DNA from: JBOHBN01 sp050698355
GTDB taxonomy: Bacteria > Actinomycetota > Actinomycetes > Streptosporangiales > WHST01
Length of the DNA: 24,028 bases
NCBI GenBank assembly: GCA_050698355.1
Contig: JBOHBN010000426.1
Location: forward strand, 1 to 24,028
Reading direction: 5' to 3'
The stretch's first letter is position 1, and each line of letters begins with the position of its first letter. Both the position numbers and the translations under genes were made by a program. The notes under the pieces are model-generated. The model saw only the letters and a list, made by a program, of their open reading frames with translations. It searched no databases and was not told where the DNA came from. Below are positions 1-7,287 of this stretch, piece by piece.

Positions 1-30
1 GTCATGACTACGACAAACCTTCATGATCAC
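1..30. repeat. Palindromic intergenic repeat, copy 1 (cut by window edge)
   Basis: Positions 20-30 read ttcatgatcac, the same arm found at 19732-19742 and 22224-22234. Positions 8-14 (ctacgac) match the inner arm of copy 3. The other half lies outside the window. The peptidase stop codon (8-10, complement of TAG) lies inside the repeat, so the last residues of that protein (RDHEGLS) are encoded by it. A role as a transcription terminator is inferred from its place at a gene 3' end. Confidence 0.7.
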
Positions 31-2119
31 GGGAGAGACCGGCTGGGCCAAGTTTCTGCCAGAGGAACTCGTACGCCAGCGCCGACAGGAACGCGCGCTG
101 CGCGTTGTCCGCCGCGCCACCGTGGCCGCCCTCGATGTTCTCGTAGTAGTCGACGGCGTGCCCGAGCTCGCGCAGGCGCGCGACCATCTTCCGTGCATGC
201 GCCGGGTGCACGCGGTCGTCCCGGGTGGAGGTGGTGACCAGCACAGGCGGGTAGGTGACGCCTTCAGAGTCGCCCGGCCTGGCCGGTCGCAGGTTGTGGT
301 ACGGCGAGTATGCAGAAAGGAACGCCCAGTCGCCCGGCTCGTCGGGATCGCCGTACTCCGCCATCCAGGACGCTCCCGCCAGCATCTGGTGGTAGTGCCG
401 CATGTCTGCCAGCGGGACCTGGCAGACGACCGCGCCGAACAGCTCCGGGTAGCGGGTGAGCACCACGCCCATGAGGAGGCCCCCGTTGCTGCCGCCCTGG
501 ATCCCGAGCCGTTCTTTCGTGGTGATCCCCCGCGCGGTCAGGTCGGCGGCGATGGCCGCGAAGTCCTCGTACACCCGATGCCGGTTCTCCCGCAGCCCCG
601 CCTGGTGCCAGGACGGACCGTACTCCCCACCACCTCGAATATTGGCGACACAGAAACAACCGCCACGTTCGAGCCAGGAGCGGCCAACGCTGCCGCTGTA
701 CGCCGGACGGAGCGGGATCTCGAACCCGCCGTACCCATACAGCAGCGTCGGTCGGCCACCGTCAGGCGCCGGCCCTGGTGGGGTCACTGTGAAATACGGG
801 ATGCGCGTGCCGTCAGCGGACGTAGCGAAGCGCTGCTCCACTGCCATCCCCACTGTGTCGAAGAAGGAGGGCCCCCGCTTCAACGGCGTGGCGGAACCGC
901 CGTCATCGAGCATGCCCAGGAAGAGGGTCGGCGGCGTGAGATAGCCGTCCAGATGCATCAGGTATTCGTCATCGACATCCGCGTCGGTCCCGTACGCCGT
1001 AGCGGTAGACAGGTGCAGCCCTGCGGCGAGCGGCTCCCGGTGCCAGCACCGGCCCGGCACGTCGGACGGGGTGACGACCTCCAACTCGGTGGCCACGTCG
1101 CGCATGAGGGTGAGGAGCAGATGATGCCGGGTCCAGGAGTAGCTCGCCAATGACGTGTGCGGATCCGGCTCGAACAACACCGTCAGGTCCCGGTCACCCG
1201 CCATGTACGCATCGAACGGCGCGGCTAGCAGCGCACCGGCCGGGTAGCTCTGCTCGGTATCACCAGTGGACACCGTCCAGGACGTCCGCAGCTCGATCAG
1301 CATCCAGTCGCGGTGGACGCTGACCATGGCGTCCTCGGGAACGTCCACCAGCTGGCGTTCGTCGTCGCGGCCCAGCAGGTACAACCGCGAATGGTAGAAG
1401 TCCTTCGCACGCGCCACGAAATCCCGCTCATACCCCGGGGTGTGATCGTGATGGGCGGTGACCGCGACGTCCTCCGGCTCGCCCTCGTAGATTGTGGGCG
1501 CATCGGCGAGGTCGGTGCCTCGTGTCCAGCGGCGCACGGTACGCGGATATCCAGAGGTCGTCAGGGAGCCCGGCCCGGTGTCGGTGCCCAGGTAGATGTG
1601 GTCGAGATCGATCCAAGCGACGCTGGTCTTGGCCTCGGGAACCCCGAATCCGCCGGGAATGAACTGCCGGGTCTCGAGGTCGAACTCGCGAACGACGCTG
1701 GCATCGGCACCGCCACGAGACAGCGAAACCAGCGCCCGGCGATAGTCGGGCCACAGCACATCCGCGCCGGCCCAGACCCAGTTCTCCCCTTCGATCCTGC
1801 CGAGCTCGTCCACGTCGATGAGCACGTCCCAGTCCGGAGCGTCGGTCCGGTACTCCTCAAGCGTTGTGCGTCGCCACAGTCCGCGCGAGTGGTCGGCGTC
1901 GGTCCAGAAGTTGTAGCGGTACGGGCCGCGTCGCACGATGCCGGGGATCTTCTGGTCGGAGTCCAGAACCTCGCGGATCCCGTCTCGCAACTGCCCGAAC
2001 CGCCTCGTTTCGGTCAGCGTCGGCAGGGTCTCGGCGTTGCGCTCCCGTACCCACGCGAGGGGCTCGTCGCCGGTGATGTCCTCCAGCCAGCGGTAGCGGT
2101 CGTCGATCGAGTCGGTCAT
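8..2119 (-). CDS. Prolyl oligopeptidase family serine peptidase (S9)
   Basis: 703 aa. The N-terminal part, beginning MTDSIDDRYRWLEDI, looks like the beta-propeller half of the S9A family, which limits access to short peptides. The C-terminal part is an alpha/beta hydrolase: the nucleophile is Ser544 in GGSNGG, the acid is in TRDDRVHP, and the base is His666 in EGGHGG. Length is normal for prolyl oligopeptidases (about 700 aa). No signal peptide is visible, so it is probably cytosolic and cleaves peptides after proline or a similar residue; exact specificity cannot be read. The open frame runs far upstream of 2119, but the conserved family start MTDSIDDRYRWLED fixes the ATG at 2119; the upstream part is antisense to the DUF1264 gene. 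Its last seven codons come from a palindromic repeat. It is divergent from the DUF1264 gene. Confidence 0.93.
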   Translation of the reverse strand: MTDSIDDRYRWLEDITGDEPLAWVRERNAETLPTLTETRRFGQLRDGIREVLDSDQKIPGIVRRGPYRYNFWTDADHSRGLWRRTTLEEYRTDAPDWDVLIDVDELGRIEGENWVWAGADVLWPDYRRALVSLSRGGADASVVREFDLETRQFIPGGFGVPEAKTSVAWIDLDHIYLGTDTGPGSLTTSGYPRTVRRWTRGTDLADAPTIYEGEPEDVAVTAHHDHTPGYERDFVARAKDFYHSRLYLLGRDDERQLVDVPEDAMVSVHRDWMLIELRTSWTVSTGDTEQSYPAGALLAAPFDAYMAGDRDLTVLFEPDPHTSLASYSWTRHHLLLTLMRDVATELEVVTPSDVPGRCWHREPLAAGLHLSTATAYGTDADVDDEYLMHLDGYLTPPTLFLGMLDDGGSATPLKRGPSFFDTVGMAVEQRFATSADGTRIPYFTVTPPGPAPDGGRPTLLYGYGGFEIPLRPAYSGSVGRSWLERGGCFCVANIRGGGEYGPSWHQAGLRENRHRVYEDFAAIAADLTARGITTKERLGIQGGSNGGLLMGVVLTRYPELFGAVVCQVPLADMRHYHQMLAGASWMAEYGDPDEPGDWAFLSAYSPYHNLRPARPGDSEGVTYPPVLVTTSTRDDRVHPAHARKMVARLRELGHAVDYYENIEGGHGGAADNAQRAFLSALAYEFLWQKLGPAGLSRDHEGLS

Positions 2120-2138
2120 GCCTGCCAGTGTGGCGGAG

Positions 2139-2165
2139 GCGTTGCAGCCGAGGCGGAACGGGTAG
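2139..2165 (+). promoter_or_regulatory. Possible SigB/SigF-type promoter for the DUF1264 gene
   Basis: GCGTT (2139-2143), 16 bases, GGGTAG (2160-2165). This fits the loose GNNTN-N14-16-GGGTA pattern known for SigB-like factors of actinobacteria, but it is weaker than the GTGTG elements elsewhere in the window. It would give a leader of about 50 bases before the ATG at 2222. Confidence 0.35.
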
Positions 2166-2221
2166 GCATGCAATAGCAGGTACGACTTGTAGCGAGCAGG
2201 ACGCGACGATGGGAGGCCCGA

Positions 2222-2947
<726 letters not shown>

Positions 2948-2953
<6 letters not shown>

Positions 2954-2974
2954 GCACACCACCGCTGCGGGTAC
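2948..2974 (+). promoter_or_regulatory. SigB/SigF-type promoter upstream of hemerythrin-like gene
   Basis: GTGTG (2948-2952), 16 bases, GGGTAC (2969-2974). The same two boxes at 15-16 bases spacing occur upstream of several other genes here. The -35 box overlaps the stop codon of the DUF1264 gene (2951-2953). The predicted transcript start near 2982 leaves room for the GGAGGT ribosome site at 2995-3000. Confidence 0.6.
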
Positions 2975-3003
2975 GGGTGGGATGACAGTGACTTGGAGGT
3001 GAC

Positions 3004-3444
3004 ATGAACGCGGGTACGAGCGACAAGGACATGATCGACCTGCTGATCGACGACCATCGCGAGGTCGAGTCGCTGTTCCAGGAACTGGAAAGCGGTGACA
3101 ACGACCCGCCGCGCCGCAAGCAGCTGGTGAGTGTGATGATCGCCGAGCTCGTACGGCACTCGGTCGCCGAGGAGCAGCACCTCTACCCCGCTGCCCGGCG
3201 GGCACTCGAGAACGACGAGGAGAACGACCTGTTCCCGCAGCTGCGACAAGCGTGCTCGCATGACGACCTGCTCGCACTCGGGGCCAAGCTGCGCAAGGCG
3301 AAGAGTTCCGCGCCCACGAGGCCGCATCCGAAGGCGCCGGATGAACCGCCCGCCAACAAGTTCCTCGCGCCGGGTGCCGGTTTGGTCGACCGCGTACGCG
3401 ATGCCCTCACGCACCGCCCGACCGAGCCAGATGAACTCGCCTAG
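3004..3444 (+). CDS. Hemerythrin-like HHE protein with central part missing
   Basis: 146 aa. The start matches hemerythrin HHE proteins: His18 in IDDHREVE, then His52 and Glu56 in RHSVAEEQHLYP. The end also matches: LFPQLRQACS, APTRPHP, then DEPPANKFLAPGAGLVDRVRDAL, a tail common in actinobacterial members. Relatives I know are about 190 aa, with two more helices carrying further His/Glu ligands between the YP and LFP motifs. Here YPAARRAL runs straight into ENDEENDLFPQLR, so about 45-55 residues are absent without a frameshift. The di-iron site is therefore probably incomplete and oxygen or NO binding is doubtful. A 9-bp direct repeat, gagaacgac at 3208-3216 and 3220-3228, sits at the junction. 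A strong ribosome site, GGAGGTGAC, precedes the ATG. Confidence 0.85.
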   Translation: MNAGTSDKDMIDLLIDDHREVESLFQELESGDNDPPRRKQLVSVMIAELVRHSVAEEQHLYPAARRALENDEENDLFPQLRQACSHDDLLALGAKLRKAKSSAPTRPHPKAPDEPPANKFLAPGAGLVDRVRDALTHRPTEPDELA

Positions 3445-3489
3445 CGCCGCGCACGCCCCACATCGCTTGGTCGAGAGGGAGATCTTCCC

Positions 3490-3762
3490 TTGCAACTCCA
3501 TGAACTGATGCACCAGCAGGCGAGAGACCGCGCCCGCGCGGTGCGGCATGTCACGAGCGCAGAGCTGTGCAGGCTATGGCGCCAGTCCGGACCGGAAGTG
3601 CGCAGCTGTGCCGGCTGCGCGCTCCGCGTGGCGTACGCACAATGCCGCCAGGATCTGCTCGATGAGCTCGAATACCGTGCGCCAGAGGCGTTTACCGCCT
3701 GGTTGACCGGCCGCCCGATGCGCAAGAACCTGAGCGATTACCTCATCGGGAATTCGAGCTAG
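3490..3762 (+). CDS. Hypothetical 90-aa protein, two Cys pairs
   Basis: No assigned function. The most complete reading starts at TTG 3490, eight bases after a purine-rich site (gagggag, about 3475-3481); an in-frame ATG at 3508 is the alternative. The product is charged and helical, starting LHELMHQQARDRARAVRHV, with a CAGC motif near residue 40 and a further Cys in AQCRQDLLDELEYRAPEAF. The pattern resembles small unannotated actinobacterial proteins, from memory only. It follows the hemerythrin-like gene by 45 bases in the same direction and is followed at once by a hairpin, so it is probably the last gene of that unit. No membrane segment. Confidence 0.6.
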   Translation: MQLHELMHQQARDRARAVRHVTSAELCRLWRQSGPEVRSCAGCALRVAYAQCRQDLLDELEYRAPEAFTAWLTGRPMRKNLSDYLIGNSS

Positions 3763-3763
3763 C

Positions 3764-3786
3764 CCGAACGGTGCCCGTCCGTTCGG
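3764..3786 (+). terminator. Hairpin after the 90-aa gene
   Basis: Perfect 8-bp arms, ccgaacgg (3764-3771) and ccgttcgg (3779-3786), with a 7-base loop starting one base after the stop codon. There is no T run, as is common in high-GC genomes. It may end the hemerythrin/90-aa transcript. Confidence 0.45.
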
Positions 3787-3823
3787 CCGGTGCTGGCAGG
3801 TCAGGTGCAGCGGCGAAGCCACG

Positions 3824-3970
3824 ATGACCGTCGAGACCAGGGACGCCGCGCTGGAGGAAGCGCGCCGCCGTGCCCGTAAAGAGAGCCCGAGCCGCATCGT
3901 CGTGCACAACCCCGACGGCAGCATCGCGGAACAGATCAGCTACCAGTGGCGCCGACCGCACTCGGCCTGA
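3824..3970 (+). CDS. Short DUF2188-like protein (48 aa)
   Basis: ATG 3824 to TGA 3970, 48 aa. It reads TRDAALEEARRRARKE then RIVVHNPDGSIAEQISYQ. This matches the C-terminal half of DUF2188 proteins (a helix, then two strands around a V-x-x-x-DG-x-I turn). The usual first half (strand with VVP...GW.V) is absent and is not found in frame upstream. It is therefore either a natural short form or a remnant. The ribosome site is weak (gaag at about 3815). It lies between two hairpins and ends just before a convergent terminator. A fuller DUF2188 protein is encoded at 8406-8630. Confidence 0.55.
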   Translation: MTVETRDAALEEARRRARKESPSRIVVHNPDGSIAEQISYQWRRPHSA

Positions 3971-3981
3971 CGCCTATTCGC

Positions 3982-4021
3982 GTCCGAGGATACGGTCGTT
4001 GCTGCGACCGTATCCTCGGAC
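3982..4021. terminator. Bidirectional terminator, 17-bp perfect hairpin
   Basis: Arms 3982-3998 and 4005-4021 are perfectly complementary around a 6-base loop (ttgctg, 3999-4004). It sits between the convergent ends of the DUF2188-like gene (3970) and the TPP enzyme gene (4046), so it can serve both strands. There is no T tract on either side. Confidence 0.8.
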
Positions 4022-4045
4022 ACCGGAGTGGCAAGCGCCTGGCGC

Positions 4046-5839
4046 TCACCCTCGACCGGGGAGCTTCTCGTAGAACTCCGCCAGCTTCTGCCGCATCCCG
4101 ACGGCCGCGATACCGGTGCCCTCCGGGTCCCCCTTCACAACCGCCTTGGCTGCCGACTTTGCCTGCATGGTCTTGATGTGCGGCGGGATCGGCGGCACCT
4201 CGGCATCCACCTTGAACTCCAGGACGACGGGCCGGTCCGCCGCCAGTGCCTCGTCCCAGGCCTTCCCGACCTGGCCCTGGTCGTCACAGTAGATACCGTC
4301 GAGTCCGAGGAGCTTGGCGTACTCCGCGTATGGCACGTCCGGGATGTCCTGCGAGCCGGGGAACTTCGGGTCGCCGGCCATCGCGCGCTGCTCCCAGGTC
4401 ACCTGGTTGAGATCGCGGTTGTTGAAGACGCAGAAGACCAGCGGCGACCCGCTGAGCCGCTCCAGGTACCGCTTCACCGTGATCATCTCGAGCATGCCGT
4501 TCATCTGGAATGCGCCGTCACCGACAAACGCGATGACCGGCCGGTCCGGGTGTGCGAACTTCGCCGAGATGGCGTACGGCGTGCCCGGCCCCATGCTCGC
4601 TAGCGTGCCGGCGAGGGACGCGTCCATGCCGCTGCGCAGCTTCAGGTGGCGCGCCCACCAGTTGGTGATCGACCCGGTGTCGCAGGTGAGGATGCAGTTG
4701 TCGGGAAGCCGGCCGTTGAGCTCCTGCGCGACGGCCTCGGGGTTTACCAGGTCGAACTTCTGGTCCGCGCGGCGCTCCATCACCCGCCACCACTCGTCGA
4801 CGTCCTTCTCGATCTTCTCCCGCCACGACCGGTCCGACTTGGCCTCCAGCATCGGCAGCAGCTCCCGCAGGGACTCCTTGGCGTCGCCGACCACGTGCGC
4901 TTCCATCGGGTAGCGGGTGCCGATCATCCTGCCGTCGATGTCGATCTGCACCCCGCGCGCCTGGCCCTCCTCGGGAAGCCATTCGGCGTACGGGAAGCTC
5001 GAGCCGACGACGAAGAGCGTGTCGCAGTTCATCAGCATCTCGTCGCTGGCGCTGGTGCCGAGCAGCCCGACCGCGCCGGTGACGAACGGCAGGTCGTCGG
5101 GTACCGCCGCGCGCCCGACAAGGCCCTTTGCTATGCCCGCACCGAGCTTCTCCGCGACCTGGACCACCTCGTCGGAGGCCTGGGCCGCGCCCTGCCCGAC
5201 GAGCATCGCGACCCTGGACCCCTCGTTGAGCACGTCGGCAGCCTTACGCAGCTCATCCTCGTCGGGGAGTAGCCGTCCCCGGGTCCAGCCGACGCTGGTA
5301 TAGACCGCGCCATGCTCACGCGGCGGCGAGGTGACCGCATCGGACTCGCCGACGTCCTCCGGGACGATGATCGTCGCGACGCCGCGCATGCTGAGCGCCG
5401 TCTTCATCGCGCGGTCGATCAGCATCCGCGCCTGGGCCGGCTCGGTGCACATCTCCACGAACTCCGAGACGTCCTTGTACAGGCTGATTAGGTCGATCTC
5501 CTGTTGGAACCGGGCGCCGAGCGAGATCCGCTTCTGTTGCCCGACTATCGCGAGCACGGGCTGGGCGTCCATCTTCGCGTCGTAGAGGCCGTTGAGCAGG
5601 TGGACCGCGCCGCCGCCCGAGGTGCCGAGGCAGCACCCGACCTCCCCGGTGAACTTGGCGTGCCCGGTCGCCATGAACGCGGCCATCTCCTCGTGCCTGG
5701 TCTGGATGAACTCCGGGTCACCATCCGCGCGGTCGAGGGAGCCGAGGAACGCGTTGATGCCGTCGCCGGGATAGCCGTAGATCCGGTGGATCCCCCACTC
5801 GCGAAGACGTTCGAGAATGTAGTCCGATACCTGGGCCAT
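4046..5839 (-). CDS. Thiamine-pyrophosphate-dependent pyruvate oxidase/dehydrogenase-like enzyme (PoxB family)
   Basis: 597 aa with the three-domain layout of the acetolactate synthase/pyruvate oxidase family. The N-terminal domain carries the cofactor-activating Glu50 in TRHEEMAAFMA. The middle domain spans about residues 190-335. The C-terminal domain has the TPP/Mg motif GDG (440-442) through NN (473-474). Overall it most resembles pyruvate dehydrogenase (quinone)-type proteins, which decarboxylate pyruvate to acetate and pass electrons to quinone. The last about 25 residues do not obviously form the PoxB lipid-binding helix, so membrane association is uncertain; other 2-oxo-acid substrates are possible. 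The ATG at 5839 is preceded on its strand by GGAGAGGGTC, a good ribosome site. It is divergent from ku. Confidence 0.88.
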   Translation of the reverse strand: MAQVSDYILERLREWGIHRIYGYPGDGINAFLGSLDRADGDPEFIQTRHEEMAAFMATGHAKFTGEVGCCLGTSGGGAVHLLNGLYDAKMDAQPVLAIVGQQKRISLGARFQQEIDLISLYKDVSEFVEMCTEPAQARMLIDRAMKTALSMRGVATIIVPEDVGESDAVTSPPREHGAVYTSVGWTRGRLLPDEDELRKAADVLNEGSRVAMLVGQGAAQASDEVVQVAEKLGAGIAKGLVGRAAVPDDLPFVTGAVGLLGTSASDEMLMNCDTLFVVGSSFPYAEWLPEEGQARGVQIDIDGRMIGTRYPMEAHVVGDAKESLRELLPMLEAKSDRSWREKIEKDVDEWWRVMERRADQKFDLVNPEAVAQELNGRLPDNCILTCDTGSITNWWARHLKLRSGMDASLAGTLASMGPGTPYAISAKFAHPDRPVIAFVGDGAFQMNGMLEMITVKRYLERLSGSPLVFCVFNNRDLNQVTWEQRAMAGDPKFPGSQDIPDVPYAEYAKLLGLDGIYCDDQGQVGKAWDEALAADRPVVLEFKVDAEVPPIPPHIKTMQAKSAAKAVVKGDPEGTGIAAVGMRQKLAEFYEKLPGRG

Positions 5840-5911
5840 GACCCTCTCCTCGTTGATTTCTGCTCCGCACGCGGCATGCGGAACCGCGGGCGGGTAGCGC
5901 CTGGCGATCTC

Positions 5912-5937
5912 TTACCCAAGACCGTCGCCAGGCATGC
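5912..5937 (-). promoter_or_regulatory. Weak SigB/SigF-type promoter candidate for the TPP enzyme
   Basis: On the minus strand: GCATG, 15 bases, GGGTAA (plus-strand 5937 down to 5912). Spacing fits the other elements in this window, but the -10 box ends in A and the -35 box keeps only the loose GNNTN form. Predicted leader is about 65 bases. Confidence 0.3.
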
Positions 5938-5960
5938 AGGAGCCGCGACCGGGCGCTAGG

Positions 5961-5992
5961 CTTTCCGCAAGCTGCAGTCACCCTGCGGAAAG
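5961..5992 (+). promoter_or_regulatory. Inverted repeat covering the ku ribosome site
   Basis: Arms ctttccgca (5961-5969) and tgcggaaag (5984-5992), perfect over 9 bp with a 14-base centre. The right arm contains the ku ribosome site GGAAAGG. The left arm overlaps a TAGGCT -10-like box (5957-5962). It could be an operator or, if transcription starts upstream, an RNA hairpin hiding the ribosome site. Confidence 0.4.
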
Positions 5993-6000
5993 GCGCATCG

Positions 6001-7008
6001 ATGGCCCGTCCGATCTGGACCGGCTCGGTGACGTTCGGGCTGGTCAGTGTGCCGGTCGGCCTGTACAGCGCCACCGACGACAAGACGATCCACTTCCACC
6101 AGGTGACCCGGAAGTCCGGCGACCGGGTGCGGTACAAGCGGGTGAATGAGCGCACCGGCAAGGAGGTCGACTGGTCCGACATCGTCAAGGGCTACGACCT
6201 AGGCAATGGCAAGTACGTCACCTTGGACCGCGAGGAGCTCGAGCAGGTCGCACCCGGCCGCTCCCGCACGATCGAGGTGTCCGGTTTCGTCGAGCTCGAC
6301 GAGATCGACCCGATCTACTACCAACGCACCTACTACCTGCTCCCCGCCAAGCGGGACGAGGGGCGCACGTACGCGCTGCTGCGCGATGCCATGGAGCAGT
6401 CGGGCAAGGCCGGCATCGCCACGCTGGTGCTGCGCGACAAGCAGCACCTGGCGGCCATCCGCGCGGAGAAGAACGCCCTGATCCTCGAAACCATGTACTA
6501 CGCCGACGAGGTACGCGACCCGACCAAGCAGGTCGACAACATTCCCTCCCGGAACACTGCCCGCAAGCCGGAGCTGAACCAGGCGCTGCAGCTGATCGAG
6601 GCGATGGCCATGCCGTGGCAACCGGAGGCGTTCGAGGACACGTACCGGGAGAAGGTCGAGGAGCTGATCGACGCCAAGCGTGAGGGCGAGGAGATCGAGG
6701 CGGCCGAGCCACCGCCGGCGCCCACGAACGTCGTCGACCTCACCGAGGCGCTGCAGCAGAGCGTCCAGAACGCGCGGGGCGAGCGGCAGGAGACCAAGGG
6801 CCGCAAGAAGGCGAGCTCGGGTCGCCGGTCGTCAGGCTCGTCCCGATCGTCCGGCTCGTCCGAAGACCTGTCCAAGCTCTCCAAGGCCGAGCTGTACGAC
6901 CGGGCGGGCGATCTGAGCGTATCGGGCCGGTCGAAGATGAACAGGAAACAGCTGGAGAAGGCTGTCCGGGACGCGAGCGGTCCCCGCCGGGCACGGAAGG
7001 CGTCCTGA
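6001..7008 (+). CDS. ku: Ku, DNA double-strand-break end-binding protein
   Basis: 335 aa. Starts MARPIWTGSVTFGLVSVPVGLYSA, the hallmark opening of bacterial Ku. The Ku core (about 1-255) forms the dimeric ring that threads onto broken DNA ends and recruits LigD. After it come an Asp/Glu-Pro linker, a Lys/Arg/Ser-rich low-complexity stretch (about 262-288) and a SAP-like helix-loop-helix (about 290-325: LSKLSKAELYDRAGDL...MNRKQLEKAVRDA). Lysine-rich tails of this type in actinobacterial Ku help binding to intact DNA and end bridging. The ATG at 6001 has GGAAAGG eight bases upstream. It is divergent from the TPP enzyme gene and is followed after two bases by a 64-aa gene. The LigD modules lie about 4 kb away in an operon. 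Confidence 0.97.
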   Translation: MARPIWTGSVTFGLVSVPVGLYSATDDKTIHFHQVTRKSGDRVRYKRVNERTGKEVDWSDIVKGYDLGNGKYVTLDREELEQVAPGRSRTIEVSGFVELDEIDPIYYQRTYYLLPAKRDEGRTYALLRDAMEQSGKAGIATLVLRDKQHLAAIRAEKNALILETMYYADEVRDPTKQVDNIPSRNTARKPELNQALQLIEAMAMPWQPEAFEDTYREKVEELIDAKREGEEIEAAEPPPAPTNVVDLTEALQQSVQNARGERQETKGRKKASSGRRSSGSSRSSGSSEDLSKLSKAELYDRAGDLSVSGRSKMNRKQLEKAVRDASGPRRARKAS

Positions 7009-7010
7009 CC

Positions 7011-7205
7011 GTGCGCTCGACCAGTGCCCGAGAGCTAGTCGAGTGCCTGGAGTGCGGTCGGGCTTGGGACCACTGCCACGGCACCCTCGTCGTGCACGTC
7101 GACGGCTCGGCCGAGTGCAGCGACCTGGCCTGCGTCGCGGTCGAGGACGCCCACACCTACACGCTCGCTTGCGTGGAGCTGCTCGGCGGCTGCTCCTGCG
7201 GCTAG
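7011..7205 (+). CDS. Small Cys-rich protein, possible zinc binder
   Basis: 64 aa, GTG start two bases after the ku stop, so probably translated with ku. Cysteines at 12, 15, 22, 36, 41, 54, 61 and 63 and His21, 23, 29 and 48 suggest one or two zinc-ribbon-like sites: CLEC...CHGTLVVH and a late CSC. I recall similar unannotated small proteins with a CHGTLVVH core in actinobacteria, but no function. Its tight coupling to ku allows a link to DNA repair, which is inference from position alone. No membrane segment or signal peptide. Confidence 0.68.
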   Translation: MRSTSARELVECLECGRAWDHCHGTLVVHVDGSAECSDLACVAVEDAHTYTLACVELLGGCSCG

Positions 7206-7224
7206 GAAACCGAAACCGCTAGCT

Positions 7225-7249
7225 CGACGTGGGTTCGGCACCCACGTCG
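7225..7249. terminator. Bidirectional terminator after ku unit / enolase unit
   Basis: Perfect 10-bp arms, cgacgtgggt (7225-7234) and acccacgtcg (7240-7249), with a 5-base loop. It lies between convergent gene ends at 7205 and 7288. No T run. Confidence 0.7.
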
Positions 7250-7287
7250 CGTTCGATCTCCTCGAGCGACCCGGTACTGCTGAAGTA

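Noticed and set aside
5892..5897. GGGTAG upstream of ku on the plus strand
   Set aside because: No GNNTN-type box at 14-16 bases upstream, and it is more than 100 bases from the ku start.
6810..6872. Repetitive tcgtccggctcg-like DNA in ku
   Set aside because: Simple Ser/Gly/Arg linker coding, common in Ku tails; not a separate repeat element.
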